A DNA stretch of 16,060 bases from an uncultured Alphaproteobacteria bacterium (GCA_913031555.1 CAJWDO010000013.1:1-16060), one strand, 5' to 3'; shown: positions 6,070-14,344, numbered from the stretch's first letter. Notes: generated by a model from the sequence alone, not told the origin. Numbers and translations are program-made.

Positions 6070-8238
6070 ATGCCCAACTACGTCGCCCGCGGTGACCTGT
6101 CGGTCGCTGCGGAGCTTGCCGATTTCGTCGATAACCAGCTGTTTGACGGCATAGATATCACACCTGCTCACTTCTGGTCGGGATTTGACGCGGCCGTTCA
6201 TCGTCTGGCGCCGCGCAACCGCGAGCTGCTGGCCGAGCGCGACAGCATGCAGGCACAGATCGACCAATGGCACCGCGACAATGCCGGTCCAGGCATCAAT
6301 GCCGATGCCTACACCGCGTTTCTGTCCGAAATCGGCTATTTGGTCGAGGAGGGCCCGGATTTCAGCATCGATACCTCTGGCGTTGACCCAGAGATCGCCA
6401 GCATCGCCGGGCCGCAGCTTGTTGTGCCGATCACCAACGCCCGTTATGCGCTGAATGCCGCCAATGCCCGCTTTGGCAGTCTCTACGACGCCTTTTATGG
6501 CACCGATGCCATTCCGACCGATGGCGATGCCGGTGGTGCCGGCTATGACCCGGTCCGCGGTGGCAAGGTTATCGCCCGCGTTCGCGCCTTCCTCGATGAG
6601 ACCTTCCCCCTTGCCGGGGGTAGCTGGCGTGATGTTTCGGCGCTGGCCATTGTTGATGGCGCGCTGAGGCTGCATTGCAGCGATCCTGCCGCTGCCTGCG
6701 GCCTGACGGATGAGGACGCCTTTGCCGGATATGGCGGCGATGCCAGCGCGCCGGAGATGTTGGTGCTCCGCAATAACGGGCTCCATATCATCATCAAGAT
6801 CGACGGCGCCGGTGCCATCGGGCGCGACGACGCGGCGGGGATCAACGACATTATCGCGGAATCAGCGCTGTCCAGCATCATGGATTGCGAGGATTCGGTG
6901 GCGACGGTCGACGCCGAGGACAAGGTACTTGCCTATACCAACTGGCTTGGCCTGATGCAGGGTACGTTGCAGGAAACCTTCACCAAGGGCGAGCGTAACA
7001 TCACCCGCAGGCTTGCCGAGGACATTGCCTATAATGCAGCCGATGGCGGCACAGCTCATCTCAAGGCGCGGGCGCTGATGCTTGTTCGCAATGTCGGCCA
7101 TCTGATGACAAACCCGGCGATCAGACTGTCCGATGGCAGCGATATTCCCGAGGGTATCATGGATGCGTTCATGACCGTCGCCGCGGCGCTCGCCGATCTG
7201 AAGGCGGGACGAAATTCGGCTACCGGATCGGTCTATATCGTAAAGCCTAAAATGCACGGCCCGGACGAGGTTACCTTCGCCGGCGAGATCTTCAGCGCCG
7301 TCGAGGCGGTGCTTGGACTGCCAACCAACACCATCAAGATGGGGATTATGGATGAAGAACGCCGGACAACGGTCAATCTGAAGGAATGTATCCGCACCGT
7401 GAAATCACGCGTCGTCTTCATCAATACCGGTTTCCTCGATCGCACCGGTGACGAAATCCACACCTCGATGGGAGCCGGCCCAATGATCCGAAAGGCGGAC
7501 ATGAAAGGCGCGACCTGGATTGGCGCCTATGAGGACTGGAACGTCGATGTCGGCCTTGCCTGTGGGCTGGCCGGTCGCGCCCAGATCGGCAAGGGCATGT
7601 GGGCAATGCCTGACCTTATGGCCGACATGCTTGAGCAGAAAATCGGTCATCCCATGGCCGGCGCGAACTGCGCCTGGGTGCCGTCGCCAACCGCGGCCAC
7701 ACTTCACGCATTGCATTATCACAAGGTGGATGTCGCCGCTCGCCAGGCGGACCTTGCCAACCGCACCCCGGCGCGGCGCGAGGATATATTGTCTGTGCCG
7801 GTGGCAATCCGGCCAAACTGGTCTGATCAGGACATTCGCGAGGAGCTTCGCAACAATGCGCAGGGCATCCTCGGCTATGTCGTCCGCTGGGTCGATCAGG
7901 GTGTCGGGTGCTCGAAAGTGCCAGACATTCATGATGTCGGATTGATGGAAGACCGCGCGACATTGCGAATCTCCTCGCAGCATATCGCCAACTGGCTGCA
8001 TCACGGCGTCTGTGACGAGGCTACGGTGATGTCGGTGATGCAGGAAATGGCGGCGGTTGTCGATCGCCAGAACGTCGGTGACGGCGCCTATTCACCGATG
8101 GCACCGGACTTTGACTCATCAGTGGCGTTCCAGGCGGCGTGTGACCTTGTCTTCCGCGGCAAGGAACAACCCTCGGGCTACACCGAACCGGTTCTTCATG
8201 CGCGCCGGCTTGAAAAGAAAGCGCGGGATGTCCTTTAA
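6070..8238 (+). CDS. glcB: Malate synthase G
   Basis: Known role: acetyl-CoA + glyoxylate + H2O to malate + CoA, the second step of the glyoxylate shunt and of glycolate/glyoxylate use; Mg-dependent, cytoplasmic. Seen: 722 aa, matching the G isoform (E. coli 723) and much longer than isoform A. Signature stretches: MDCEDSVATVD (from residue 271; Asp272 and Glu274), GIMDEERRTTVN (from 425; Glu429 as metal ligand), DRTGDEIHTSMGAGPM, GKGMWAMPDLMADML, GCSKVPDI (Cys614) and LMEDRATLRISSQHIANWL (Asp628, the catalytic base equivalent to E. coli Asp631). The frame opens at an ATG at 6022, but tandem ATGs at 6067/6070 follow GGAG (6060-6063). The 6070 ATG has the better spacing and gives the N-terminus MPNYVARGDL expected for the family. 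The 3' end overlaps apt by 11 nt. Confidence 0.95.
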   Translation: MPNYVARGDLSVAAELADFVDNQLFDGIDITPAHFWSGFDAAVHRLAPRNRELLAERDSMQAQIDQWHRDNAGPGINADAYTAFLSEIGYLVEEGPDFSIDTSGVDPEIASIAGPQLVVPITNARYALNAANARFGSLYDAFYGTDAIPTDGDAGGAGYDPVRGGKVIARVRAFLDETFPLAGGSWRDVSALAIVDGALRLHCSDPAAACGLTDEDAFAGYGGDASAPEMLVLRNNGLHIIIKIDGAGAIGRDDAAGINDIIAESALSSIMDCEDSVATVDAEDKVLAYTNWLGLMQGTLQETFTKGERNITRRLAEDIAYNAADGGTAHLKARALMLVRNVGHLMTNPAIRLSDGSDIPEGIMDAFMTVAAALADLKAGRNSATGSVYIVKPKMHGPDEVTFAGEIFSAVEAVLGLPTNTIKMGIMDEERRTTVNLKECIRTVKSRVVFINTGFLDRTGDEIHTSMGAGPMIRKADMKGATWIGAYEDWNVDVGLACGLAGRAQIGKGMWAMPDLMADMLEQKIGHPMAGANCAWVPSPTAATLHALHYHKVDVAARQADLANRTPARREDILSVPVAIRPNWSDQDIREELRNNAQGILGYVVRWVDQGVGCSKVPDIHDVGLMEDRATLRISSQHIANWLHHGVCDEATVMSVMQEMAAVVDRQNVGDGAYSPMAPDFDSSVAFQAACDLVFRGKEQPSGYTEPVLHARRLEKKARDVL

Positions 8239-8749
8239 CGCCGATCCCTTCATCTCAAAGACACCGGGCTTTCCAAAAGAAGGCATCACTTTCTATGACA
8301 TCAGTCCAATCCTCGAGGATGCCTGGGCACTTCGCCAGTCAATGGCGGCGCTTACCGACCTTGCCCGCCCCATGCAACCCGACATCATCGCCGGTGTTGA
8401 TGCGCGCGGCTTTCTGTTCGCACTGCCACTGGCACTGTCGATGGAATGCGGCATGGTCATGATTCGCAAATCCGGCAAGCTTCCCGGTGAATTGATAGAG
8501 CATTCCTATGCGCTGGAATATGGCGAGGCACGACTGTCGATCCAGGCCAGCCGGCAGCTTCACGACCGGCGGGTGGTTCTGTGTGACGATCTTCTGGCCA
8601 CTGGCGGCACTCTGGATGCGGCAGCGCAGCTGGTTGACCAGTGCGGTGGCATTCTGGCCGGAGCTGTCTGCGTCATCGAACTGACCGGTTTGAAGGGACG
8701 ACAGCGCCTTGACTGCCCAGTGGCGGCCCTGCAAACCTACGAATTCTGA
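8228..8749 (+). CDS. apt: Adenine phosphoribosyltransferase
   Basis: Known role: adenine + PRPP to AMP + PPi, purine salvage, cytoplasmic. Seen: 173 aa (family usually about 170-185) with KTPGFPKEGITFYDISPIL (11-29, the family opening), GVDARGFLF (56-64), RKSGKLPG (80-87) and the PRPP-binding loop VVLCDDLLATGGT (116-128). The open frame extends much further upstream inside glcB, but homology begins only at MSFNADPF, so ATG 8228 is chosen. This overlaps the end of glcB by 11 nt in another frame, and no strong Shine-Dalgarno is apparent, so translation probably depends on ribosomes terminating on glcB. Salvage of adenine has no obvious link with malate synthase; the coupling may only reflect compaction. 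Confidence 0.93.
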   Translation: MSFNADPFISKTPGFPKEGITFYDISPILEDAWALRQSMAALTDLARPMQPDIIAGVDARGFLFALPLALSMECGMVMIRKSGKLPGELIEHSYALEYGEARLSIQASRQLHDRRVVLCDDLLATGGTLDAAAQLVDQCGGILAGAVCVIELTGLKGRQRLDCPVAALQTYEF

Positions 8750-8751
8750 TC

Positions 8752-8770
8752 TGGCGGCATGACGCCGCCA
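8752..8770. repeat. Intergenic stem-loop between apt and the MFS gene
   Basis: Perfect 7-bp inverted repeat TGGCGGC / GCCGCCA around the loop ATGAC, directly after the apt stop. No T-run follows, so it is not a standard intrinsic terminator. It may protect the upstream mRNA end or slow RNA polymerase. A similar GGC-ATGAC-GCC core occurs upstream of moaB. Confidence 0.35.
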
Positions 8771-8794
8771 TGATGATGACGTAGGAGGGAAAGG

Positions 8795-10012
8795 ATGCGC
8801 CTCAGCCGCCGGCTGATCGCCTGGTCACTCTATGACTGGGCCAGCTCACCCGTTCCGACGCTGCACGCCACCTTCATCTTTTCGGTCTTTTTCACCACCG
8901 CTGTCATGCCCGAGGGTGGCACCGCCGCCTGGGCCTGGATGACATCGGCGAGCGCTCTTGCCGTCGCCATATCAGCGCCGCTCCTTGGCCGCTTCGCCGA
9001 CGGGCGGGGTGCGGTCAGGACATGTCTTGCCATCACGACGGCCATAGGCGCTCTGGCCACTGCCGGATTGTGGTTTGTCGAACCTGACATCTCCTTCGCC
9101 ATGCTGGCGCTTGGCCTGTCGGCAGTGTCGATTTTCGCCATGGAGATCAGCTTTGTCTTCTATAACGCGATGCTGCCATCGGTCGCGCGGGAGAATGAAT
9201 TCGGGCGGGCCTCGGGATTTGCCTGGGGGCTTGGATATGCCGGCGCCATCGTAGCGCTGGCAATTGTCCTGCTGCTGTTCGTCCTTCCCGATCATCCGGC
9301 ATTTGGCGTCAGCACCGAAGGCGCTGGCCATATCCGGATCACCATGTGTTTTGCGGCGCTGTGGCTGTGCCTGTTTGCGATACCTGTGTTCGTCCTTGTC
9401 CCGGCACCGCCGGCGGCGCGTTCGTCCGTACCGTTCCTCGCCGGCCTGAAGGACAGCCTTCGCATCGCCATGGCCATTCCCGGAATGCCACGCTTCCTGC
9501 TGGCCAGAATGCTGTTCGCTGACGGGCTGGTCACGCTGTTTGCCTTTGGCGGGATTTACGCCGCCACCGTGTTCGGCTTTTCCCAGACGATGGTTCTTGT
9601 CTTTGGGATCATTCTCAACATCACCGCCGGGATTGGCGCGGCGCTTGGCGGCGTGGCGGATGACAGGTTCGGGGCTATCCGGGTCATGCGTGGTTGTCTC
9701 GTGGCGCTCGCGGCGCTTGGGCTGATGGCCATTCTGGCGCCTGGCGAGGCTGTTTTCTGGGCCGCCGGCGCAGCGCTTGGCCTGTTTATTGGCCCGTTAC
9801 AATCATCGGCCAGGGCCTATGTCGCGCGGCGCGCACCGCCCGACCAGCGCGCCAGCCTGTTCGGCTTGATGATGTTCTCCGGCAAGGCGACAAGCTTTAT
9901 CGGGCCTCTGCTTTACGGTGTGCTTGTCACAATTACAGGAAGCGATCGCGCCGGAATGGCGATTGTCATTGTGCTGATGCTGGCGGGCTGGATGGTGATG
10001 CCGCGTCGCTAG
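8795..10012 (+). CDS. MFS transporter, Atg22/UMF1-like family
   Basis: Seen: 405 aa, strongly hydrophobic throughout, with 10-12 likely membrane segments. The N-terminus RRLIAWSLYDWASSPVPTLH and the stretches FYNAMLPSVA...GRASGFAWGLGYAG, GPLQSSARAYVARR and GKATSFIGPLLYG are the conserved blocks of the UMF1 (Atg22-like) MFS family; YDWASS is the usual family opening. FADGRGAVRT resembles the MFS loop 2-3 motif. The ATG at 8795 has a near-perfect Shine-Dalgarno (AGGAGG, 8783-8788, 6 nt spacing), the strongest in the window. The substrate of bacterial members is unknown to me; the yeast relative exports amino acids from the vacuole. It follows apt after 45 bp and may be in the same transcript. 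It converges with ccrM, with only 4 bp between stop codons. Confidence 0.85.
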   Translation: MRLSRRLIAWSLYDWASSPVPTLHATFIFSVFFTTAVMPEGGTAAWAWMTSASALAVAISAPLLGRFADGRGAVRTCLAITTAIGALATAGLWFVEPDISFAMLALGLSAVSIFAMEISFVFYNAMLPSVARENEFGRASGFAWGLGYAGAIVALAIVLLLFVLPDHPAFGVSTEGAGHIRITMCFAALWLCLFAIPVFVLVPAPPAARSSVPFLAGLKDSLRIAMAIPGMPRFLLARMLFADGLVTLFAFGGIYAATVFGFSQTMVLVFGIILNITAGIGAALGGVADDRFGAIRVMRGCLVALAALGLMAILAPGEAVFWAAGAALGLFIGPLQSSARAYVARRAPPDQRASLFGLMMFSGKATSFIGPLLYGVLVTITGSDRAGMAIVIVLMLAGWMVMPRR

Positions 10013-10016
10013 GGAA

Positions 10017-11126
10017 TCAATCGCCCGAATTGTGCGCCGGGTGTTCCGCAGCGCGGATCTGGTCGCGGAAACTGTCAATCAACACATCCTTGCCACCGCG
10101 GCTGATATGCCAGAAGGTCCATCCATTGCAGGAGGGAAGCGACTGCAGTTTTGCGCCAAGGCTATGGATCGACCCGCTTTCCTTGCCGTCGGTAACCAGA
10201 GATCCGTCTGCGCGGACCCGTGCCGTGAACCGTTTTCTGGTATCAAACAGAACGTCACCCGGCTTGATAAGGCCGCGCTCGATCAGGCTGCCAAACGGCA
10301 CTTTCGGCTTGGCACGCTTCGGTTCGGTGGCGAGAAGGTCGGGCGAGGCGATCGGCGTTACCGCGTCCACACGCTCACGCGCCAGAGCCGCATAGGCCGG
10401 GTCCTGTTCGATCCCGATGAAATGACGGTTCAGCCGCCTGGCCACGGCGCCGGTGGTGCCACTACCAAAAAACGGGTCAAGAACAACATCGCTGCGATTG
10501 GTCGAGGCAAGAAGCACACGCGCCAGCAGAGATTCGGGTTTCTGCGTCGGATGCGCCTTACGCCCGTCAGTCTTCAGCCTTTCGGCGCCGGTGCAAATCG
10601 GCAATTCCCAGTCCGAGCGCATCTGCACGTCATCATTCAACGCCTTCATGGCCTCATAATTGAAGGTATGGCGCGTGTTTTGCGACCGTGCCGCCCAGAT
10701 CAAGGTTTCATGCGCGTTGGTAAAGCGCCGTCCCCTGAAATTCGGCATCGGGTTGGTTTTCCGCCACACAACATCATTCAGGATCCAGAAATCAAGATCC
10801 TGCAGAATCCGGCCAAGGCGGTAGATATTGTGATAGCTGCCAATAACCCACAACGCGCCATCCGGTTTCAGGACGCGGCGCGCCTCGGCAAGCCACGCCG
10901 CCGAAAATTGGTCATAGGCGGCAAAGGAGTCAAACTTGTCCCAAGCGTCATCAACACCATCGACCGCTGAATGGTCCGGGCGAGTCAGGTTGCCACCAAG
11001 CTGCAGATTATAGGGGGGGTCGGCGAAGACAAGATCGACGCAAGCCGCCGGAAGCTTTTTCAGCTCTTCGAGGCAATTTCCCTCAATGACAATGTTCTTT
11101 TTGACGCCTGCCACCCGTTTTTCCAT
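10017..11126 (-). CDS. ccrM: CcrM-type GANTC adenine-N6 DNA methyltransferase
   Basis: Known role: a solitary beta-class methyltransferase that methylates the adenine of GANTC after replication and helps time cell-cycle transcription in alphaproteobacteria. Seen: 369 aa from the ATG at 11126 (Caulobacter CcrM 358 aa). DPPYNLQLGGNL (36-47) is the catalytic motif IV with the family continuation. HPTQKPESLL (192-201) and DPFFGSGTTGAVARR (217-231) form the SAM-binding motif. After residue 275, KVPFGSLIERGLIKPGDVLF...HSLGAKLQSLPSCNGWTFWH is the C-terminal RAMA-type DNA-binding domain typical of CcrM. No restriction endonuclease is nearby, as expected for an orphan enzyme. The frame is open 49 codons further upstream to an ATG at 11273, but that part has no family resemblance. 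It lies downstream of rnhB after 225 bp. Confidence 0.95.
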   Translation of the reverse strand: MEKRVAGVKKNIVIEGNCLEELKKLPAACVDLVFADPPYNLQLGGNLTRPDHSAVDGVDDAWDKFDSFAAYDQFSAAWLAEARRVLKPDGALWVIGSYHNIYRLGRILQDLDFWILNDVVWRKTNPMPNFRGRRFTNAHETLIWAARSQNTRHTFNYEAMKALNDDVQMRSDWELPICTGAERLKTDGRKAHPTQKPESLLARVLLASTNRSDVVLDPFFGSGTTGAVARRLNRHFIGIEQDPAYAALARERVDAVTPIASPDLLATEPKRAKPKVPFGSLIERGLIKPGDVLFDTRKRFTARVRADGSLVTDGKESGSIHSLGAKLQSLPSCNGWTFWHISRGGKDVLIDSFRDQIRAAEHPAHNSGD

Positions 11127-11136
11127 TTCTTTCAGC

Positions 11137-11149
11137 GTGTTGACAACAC
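11137..11149. promoter_or_regulatory. 13-bp palindrome just upstream of the ccrM start
   Basis: GTGTTG-A-CAACAC is a perfect inverted repeat ending 10 nt before the ccrM ATG, so it overlaps the region where the Shine-Dalgarno would lie (only a weak GAAAG is visible). It could be a repressor site or, in RNA, a small hairpin affecting translation. Both are inference. Confidence 0.35.
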
Positions 11150-11179
11150 AACAAGACGAGCAAAGCCCCCGCAAGTCAA

Positions 11180-11321
11180 CCACCGGTGTGCGGCTTTTCT
11201 TGCCATCACAATATCTGGTGTAAAGCCCTGCGGAGGACTGATTATCTAGTGATGGGGCGTTTGCAAATTCCATGCCCGGTGCATGAATGAGATACGGTTT
11301 GTTAATAATTCCACCGGTGTG
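11180..11321. repeat. Two copies of CCACCGGTGTG in the ccrM leader
   Basis: The 11-mer CCACCGGTGTG occurs at 11180-11190 and 11311-11321 in the same orientation, 131 bp apart. Each contains the 8-bp palindrome CACCGGTG. The 225-bp spacer between the rnhB stop and the ccrM start is the longest gene-free stretch in the window and contains no GANTC site. I found no convincing -35/-10 pair there, although an AT-rich patch (11297-11310) and a GATAAT-like hexamer on the minus strand are possible -10 regions. Confidence 0.35.
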
Positions 11322-11351
11322 TCGCGGCTACAGGCCGTAAGTAAGGATCCT

Positions 11352-11987
11352 TCAGGATGCCTCCGCCAAGGCGCGACGAACCGGTGCGAAGCTGCGCCGG
11401 TGATGCGGCGTGACGCCAAGCGACGCCAGCCCCTGTTGATGCGCCTTCGTGCCATATCCCATGTTGGTCTCCCAGCCATAGCCGGGACAGTCGGCGGCAA
11501 GACCAAGCATGATCCGGTCACGCTCATGCTTGGCGATCACAGAGGCGGCGGCGATGCTGAGACAGCGCGAATCACCTTTCACCACGGTCTGCGCCGGTAG
11601 TGCCAGATCCGGCATCTGATTGCCGTCGATCAACACCTGCGCCACCTCACCGACCCCGTCCTCCTGCAGGCGGATAGCAAGCGCCTGCGCCACCGCAACC
11701 ATACCGGCAAGCGTTGCGTTCAGAATTCCGTCGCGATCAATCGTTTCTACCGGGACCGAGATGACGGCATACCGGTGCGGCGGCGCCGTGAGGGTCGCAT
11801 GGAAGGCGGCACGCCGCGCGGCGTTCAGCTTCTTGGAGTCATCAAGGCCGGGGACAAGCGCCCGGAGCGCCGTCACATCAAGCCAGCAGGCGGCGATCGT
11901 CACCGGACCGGCCCAGGGGCCGCGGCCAGCTTCATCAATGCCGATCACCGGACCGGCAAAACCGGACTCGATGGACAGGTCCGGCAT
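11352..11987 (-). CDS. rnhB: Ribonuclease HII
   Basis: Known role: cuts the RNA strand at single ribonucleotides or RNA-DNA hybrids in DNA, starting ribonucleotide excision repair. Seen: 211 aa, a normal size. GIDEAGRGPWAGPV (16-29) holds Asp18 and Glu19; LDDSKKLNAARR (48-59) is the usual second block; VLIDGN (118-123) has Asp121; KGDSRCLSIAAASVIAKHERD (137-157) has Asp139. The four acidic metal ligands are present, as is the conserved Gly-Arg-Gly. The start is an ATG at 11987 overlapping the moaB stop by 1 nt (TGATG); a GTG at 11990 would give a 4-nt GTGA overlap. Either way the two genes are translationally adjacent. An rnhB-ccrM neighbourhood is familiar from other alphaproteobacteria. Confidence 0.95.
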   Translation of the reverse strand: MPDLSIESGFAGPVIGIDEAGRGPWAGPVTIAACWLDVTALRALVPGLDDSKKLNAARRAAFHATLTAPPHRYAVISVPVETIDRDGILNATLAGMVAVAQALAIRLQEDGVGEVAQVLIDGNQMPDLALPAQTVVKGDSRCLSIAAASVIAKHERDRIMLGLAADCPGYGWETNMGYGTKAHQQGLASLGVTPHHRRSFAPVRRALAEAS

Positions 11988-12550
11988 CACCCGCTACGGC
12001 GGGTTGTCGACGATTCGGTCAGGCGTGGCATGATCTCTACGAAATTGCAGGGCCGGTGGCGTATATCGAGCTGATAGCGCAGAATGTCGTCCCAGCCATC
12101 ACGGCATCCCGATGGCGAACCTGGGAGGGCGAACATATAGGTGCCGCCGGCCACGCCGGCGAGGGCACGCGTCTGTACGGTCGAAGTGCCAATCTTGGCA
12201 AAAGACAGATAGCGAAACAGCTCACCAAAGCCCGGAATGTCCTTTTCGACAACGCTGGCGAAGGCCTCGGGTGTGCTGTCACGCCCGGTCAGCCCGGTGC
12301 CACCGGTGGTGATCACCACATCGATGCCGGCATCGGCGATCCAGTCCTGAAGCTGTGGGACGATCCTGTCCACATCATCAGTCATGATCAGGCGAGCGGC
12401 CAGCACATGGCCATCCTCTTCGATCCGCGAGGCCAGCAGATCACCCGAACGGTCATCCTCGGGCGTGCGGCTGTCGGAAACGGTCATCACCGCGATATTG
12501 ACCGGCTGGAAAGCGACCGACATGTCGAGACGATCGGTGTTGCGTGCCAT
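11987..12550 (-). CDS. moaB: Molybdenum cofactor biosynthesis protein B (molybdopterin adenylyltransferase)
   Basis: Known role: MoaB/MogA-fold protein that binds molybdopterin and, in many bacteria lacking MogA, adenylates it before molybdenum insertion. Seen: 187 aa with AVMTVSDSRTPEDDRSGD (20-37), the binding signature TTGGTGLTGRDSTPEA (81-96), RALAGVAGGTYMFALPGSPSG (128-148) and a closing PCNFVEIMPRL (167-177). These match the MoaB rather than the MoeA branch. The ATG at 12550 follows AGGGAG with normal spacing. A GANTC site (GAGTC on this strand, 12555-12559) overlaps that Shine-Dalgarno region. It follows slt after 39 bp and overlaps rnhB. No other molybdopterin gene is in view. Confidence 0.92.
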   Translation of the reverse strand: MARNTDRLDMSVAFQPVNIAVMTVSDSRTPEDDRSGDLLASRIEEDGHVLAARLIMTDDVDRIVPQLQDWIADAGIDVVITTGGTGLTGRDSTPEAFASVVEKDIPGFGELFRYLSFAKIGTSTVQTRALAGVAGGTYMFALPGSPSGCRDGWDDILRYQLDIRHRPCNFVEIMPRLTESSTTRRSG

Positions 12551-12589
12551 CAGGGACTCCCTCGCAGGCGGGCGTCATGCCCCGCGTTA

Positions 12590-14344
12590 CTAGTCTAGCA
12601 CCGGCGGTGTGAACAGCGAAACAAAACGGCCCTGGCCACCCGCGGCCAGTTCGCGCAGTTCCGGCGCCGGCTCGCCAAGCTGCATGCGATAAAGGGCGAG
12701 GTTGCTGATCACATTCTTGATGTAGTGGCGAGTCTCACGCGCCGGAATTGATTCAATCAGCAGATACGGATCATCCTGGTGATCAACCCGCGCCAACCAT
12801 TTACGTAGATTTCCGGGCCCACCATTATAGGCCGCAAGCAGCCGCACGATCGACCGGTCGATCAACGGTTCCTTCAACAGCTTGTTGATGTAGGCTTGCC
12901 CGATTTCCAGATTGCGGTGCGGGTTCAACAACAGATGCTTGTCACGATTGCGATAGGCCCGGTTCTTGGTCACGAAAGACGCTGTCGAGGGCATGATCTG
13001 CATCAGCCCCGCGGCGCGCGCGCGGCTTTTCGCGCGTGGATTGAAACCCGATTCCTGACGTGAGATCGCCCAGACAAGCGCCTGATCAACGGAAAATTCG
13101 ACGTCATAGCGCGGGATCGGATAAATCGCGCCGAACCAGATCCGCCCCTTGTCGCGCCGCAACAGCTCGCCAGCCCGGTAGGCAAGACCCGCCATGCCAT
13201 GATCTATCGTGAAACGAAGCGCCGATTCCTGCATGGTCTCCGGCATGTCAAGCCAGAGATAGCGCATCTCACGCTCGGCGTCATTGACCCGCCCGACCTG
13301 CAAAAGGGCGAACAGCCGCTGCCCACCAGGGCGGGCCGAAAGCCAGTCAAGAAAGCCGTCATCATAGCGCGGCAGGTCGAATGTCAGGTCGAAATCCTGA
13401 CCAAGAATCTGTCGCGCCATGACGCCGTAGAAGCTGTGAAGTTCACGCGCGGCGATCTCGAGATAGCGAACCGCCTCACCGGGGCGGCCCTCACGCATTT
13501 CGGCGCGGTGTGCCCAGAAGGCGGCTGCGCTGCGAAGCGAGGCGAACAACTGGTCATCATCGGCAAGCGTGCGGAAAAAGCTCCCGGCAAGTTCGGTCTG
13601 GCCACTCCGCCACGCGGCAAGCCCACCAGCCCAATACGCCATGAAGGCGCCATCACGCGCCGCGCCAATGCCGTGCCGGGCCTGCCGGATCGCCTTGTCA
13701 TCAACACCGAAAATGAAATAGGCATGGGCAATCTCACCACGAAGCTGGCCCTCTTCCTGCTTTGTCAGGTAGCGCCGATTGCTTTCATTCTCGACCACCT
13801 CAAGCGCCCCGGTTGGCCAGCCGCGACGGATCGCACGGCGCACCTCGCGGGCCACCCGCCTTGTTGTGCGCGGCGAGGTCCGTCCGCCCGTATACATCGG
13901 GATCCGCGGACGGTAACTGCTGCCACTGCTCAGCCCATAGCCGTTCAGATAGCCGGGTTTCGGTGATTTTGGCGCAGCGGCATTTTTCGGCCGGCGTTTT
14001 TTCGCCAGCCAGAATATACGGCTGGCATCGGGATGGTCGTTATAGGCTTTCAGCCAGGATGACAGCTGCCCATAAGTCGAGCGCCAGGCAGTCGGGTGAA
14101 GATAACGCTGCGACAGCAGATGCCCACGCAGGATGTCGTTGTCCAGCCGGAACATCTCACGCGTGGCCTGCTTCATCCGGCCAATTTCCTGAAGGTGGAA
14201 CAGGCGCTGATACTGTGCCACGTCATAGTCGCTGAGCGGGGCGGGCAAATCCTGCTGCGAGGCCGCCTGCGACGGCGCTGCCGGCAGCCAGATCAACAGG
14301 ACCAGAAAGCCCGAAAGACATGTTTTCAGCAACACGGCGCGCAT
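12590..14344 (-). CDS. Soluble lytic murein transglycosylase (Slt70-like)
   Basis: Known role: cleaves the MurNAc-GlcNAc bond of peptidoglycan in the periplasm, forming 1,6-anhydroMurNAc; GH23, family 1A. Seen: 584 aa. MRAVLLKTCLSGFLVLLIWLP...SQA is a Sec signal peptide with a cleavage site near residue 27. Residues 30-110 and 165-410 form the helical repeat region expected for the Slt superhelix. The catalytic domain is C-terminal: WAISRQESGFNPRA (425-438, catalytic Glu431), AGLMQIMPSTA (445-455), NLEIGQAYINKLL (478-490), LLAAYNGGPGN (502-512) and ETRHYIKNV (537-545). A basic, Pro/Gly/Ser-rich insert (about 114-174) interrupts the helical part. The start at 14344 is chosen for the signal peptide and GGAAG 6 nt upstream. 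It lies 38 bp after the glycosylase stop and is probably co-transcribed. Confidence 0.92.
   Translation of the reverse strand: MRAVLLKTCLSGFLVLLIWLPAAPSQAASQQDLPAPLSDYDVAQYQRLFHLQEIGRMKQATREMFRLDNDILRGHLLSQRYLHPTAWRSTYGQLSSWLKAYNDHPDASRIFWLAKKRRPKNAAAPKSPKPGYLNGYGLSSGSSYRPRIPMYTGGRTSPRTTRRVAREVRRAIRRGWPTGALEVVENESNRRYLTKQEEGQLRGEIAHAYFIFGVDDKAIRQARHGIGAARDGAFMAYWAGGLAAWRSGQTELAGSFFRTLADDDQLFASLRSAAAFWAHRAEMREGRPGEAVRYLEIAARELHSFYGVMARQILGQDFDLTFDLPRYDDGFLDWLSARPGGQRLFALLQVGRVNDAEREMRYLWLDMPETMQESALRFTIDHGMAGLAYRAGELLRRDKGRIWFGAIYPIPRYDVEFSVDQALVWAISRQESGFNPRAKSRARAAGLMQIMPSTASFVTKNRAYRNRDKHLLLNPHRNLEIGQAYINKLLKEPLIDRSIVRLLAAYNGGPGNLRKWLARVDHQDDPYLLIESIPARETRHYIKNVISNLALYRMQLGEPAPELRELAAGGQGRFVSLFTPPVLD

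Noticed and set aside
5962..6786. 274-codon minus-strand frame opposite malate synthase G
   Set aside because: Antisense shadow over a well-supported gene and its promoter; no recognisable domain.
10032..10970. 312-codon plus-strand frame opposite ccrM
   Set aside because: Antisense shadow of a gene with clear family motifs; the translation is Arg/Gly-rich and matches nothing recognisable.
11127..11273. 49-codon N-terminal extension of the ccrM frame
   Set aside because: It is open and has an ATG at 11273, but its translation shows no resemblance to CcrM proteins, which begin close to the residues encoded at 11126.
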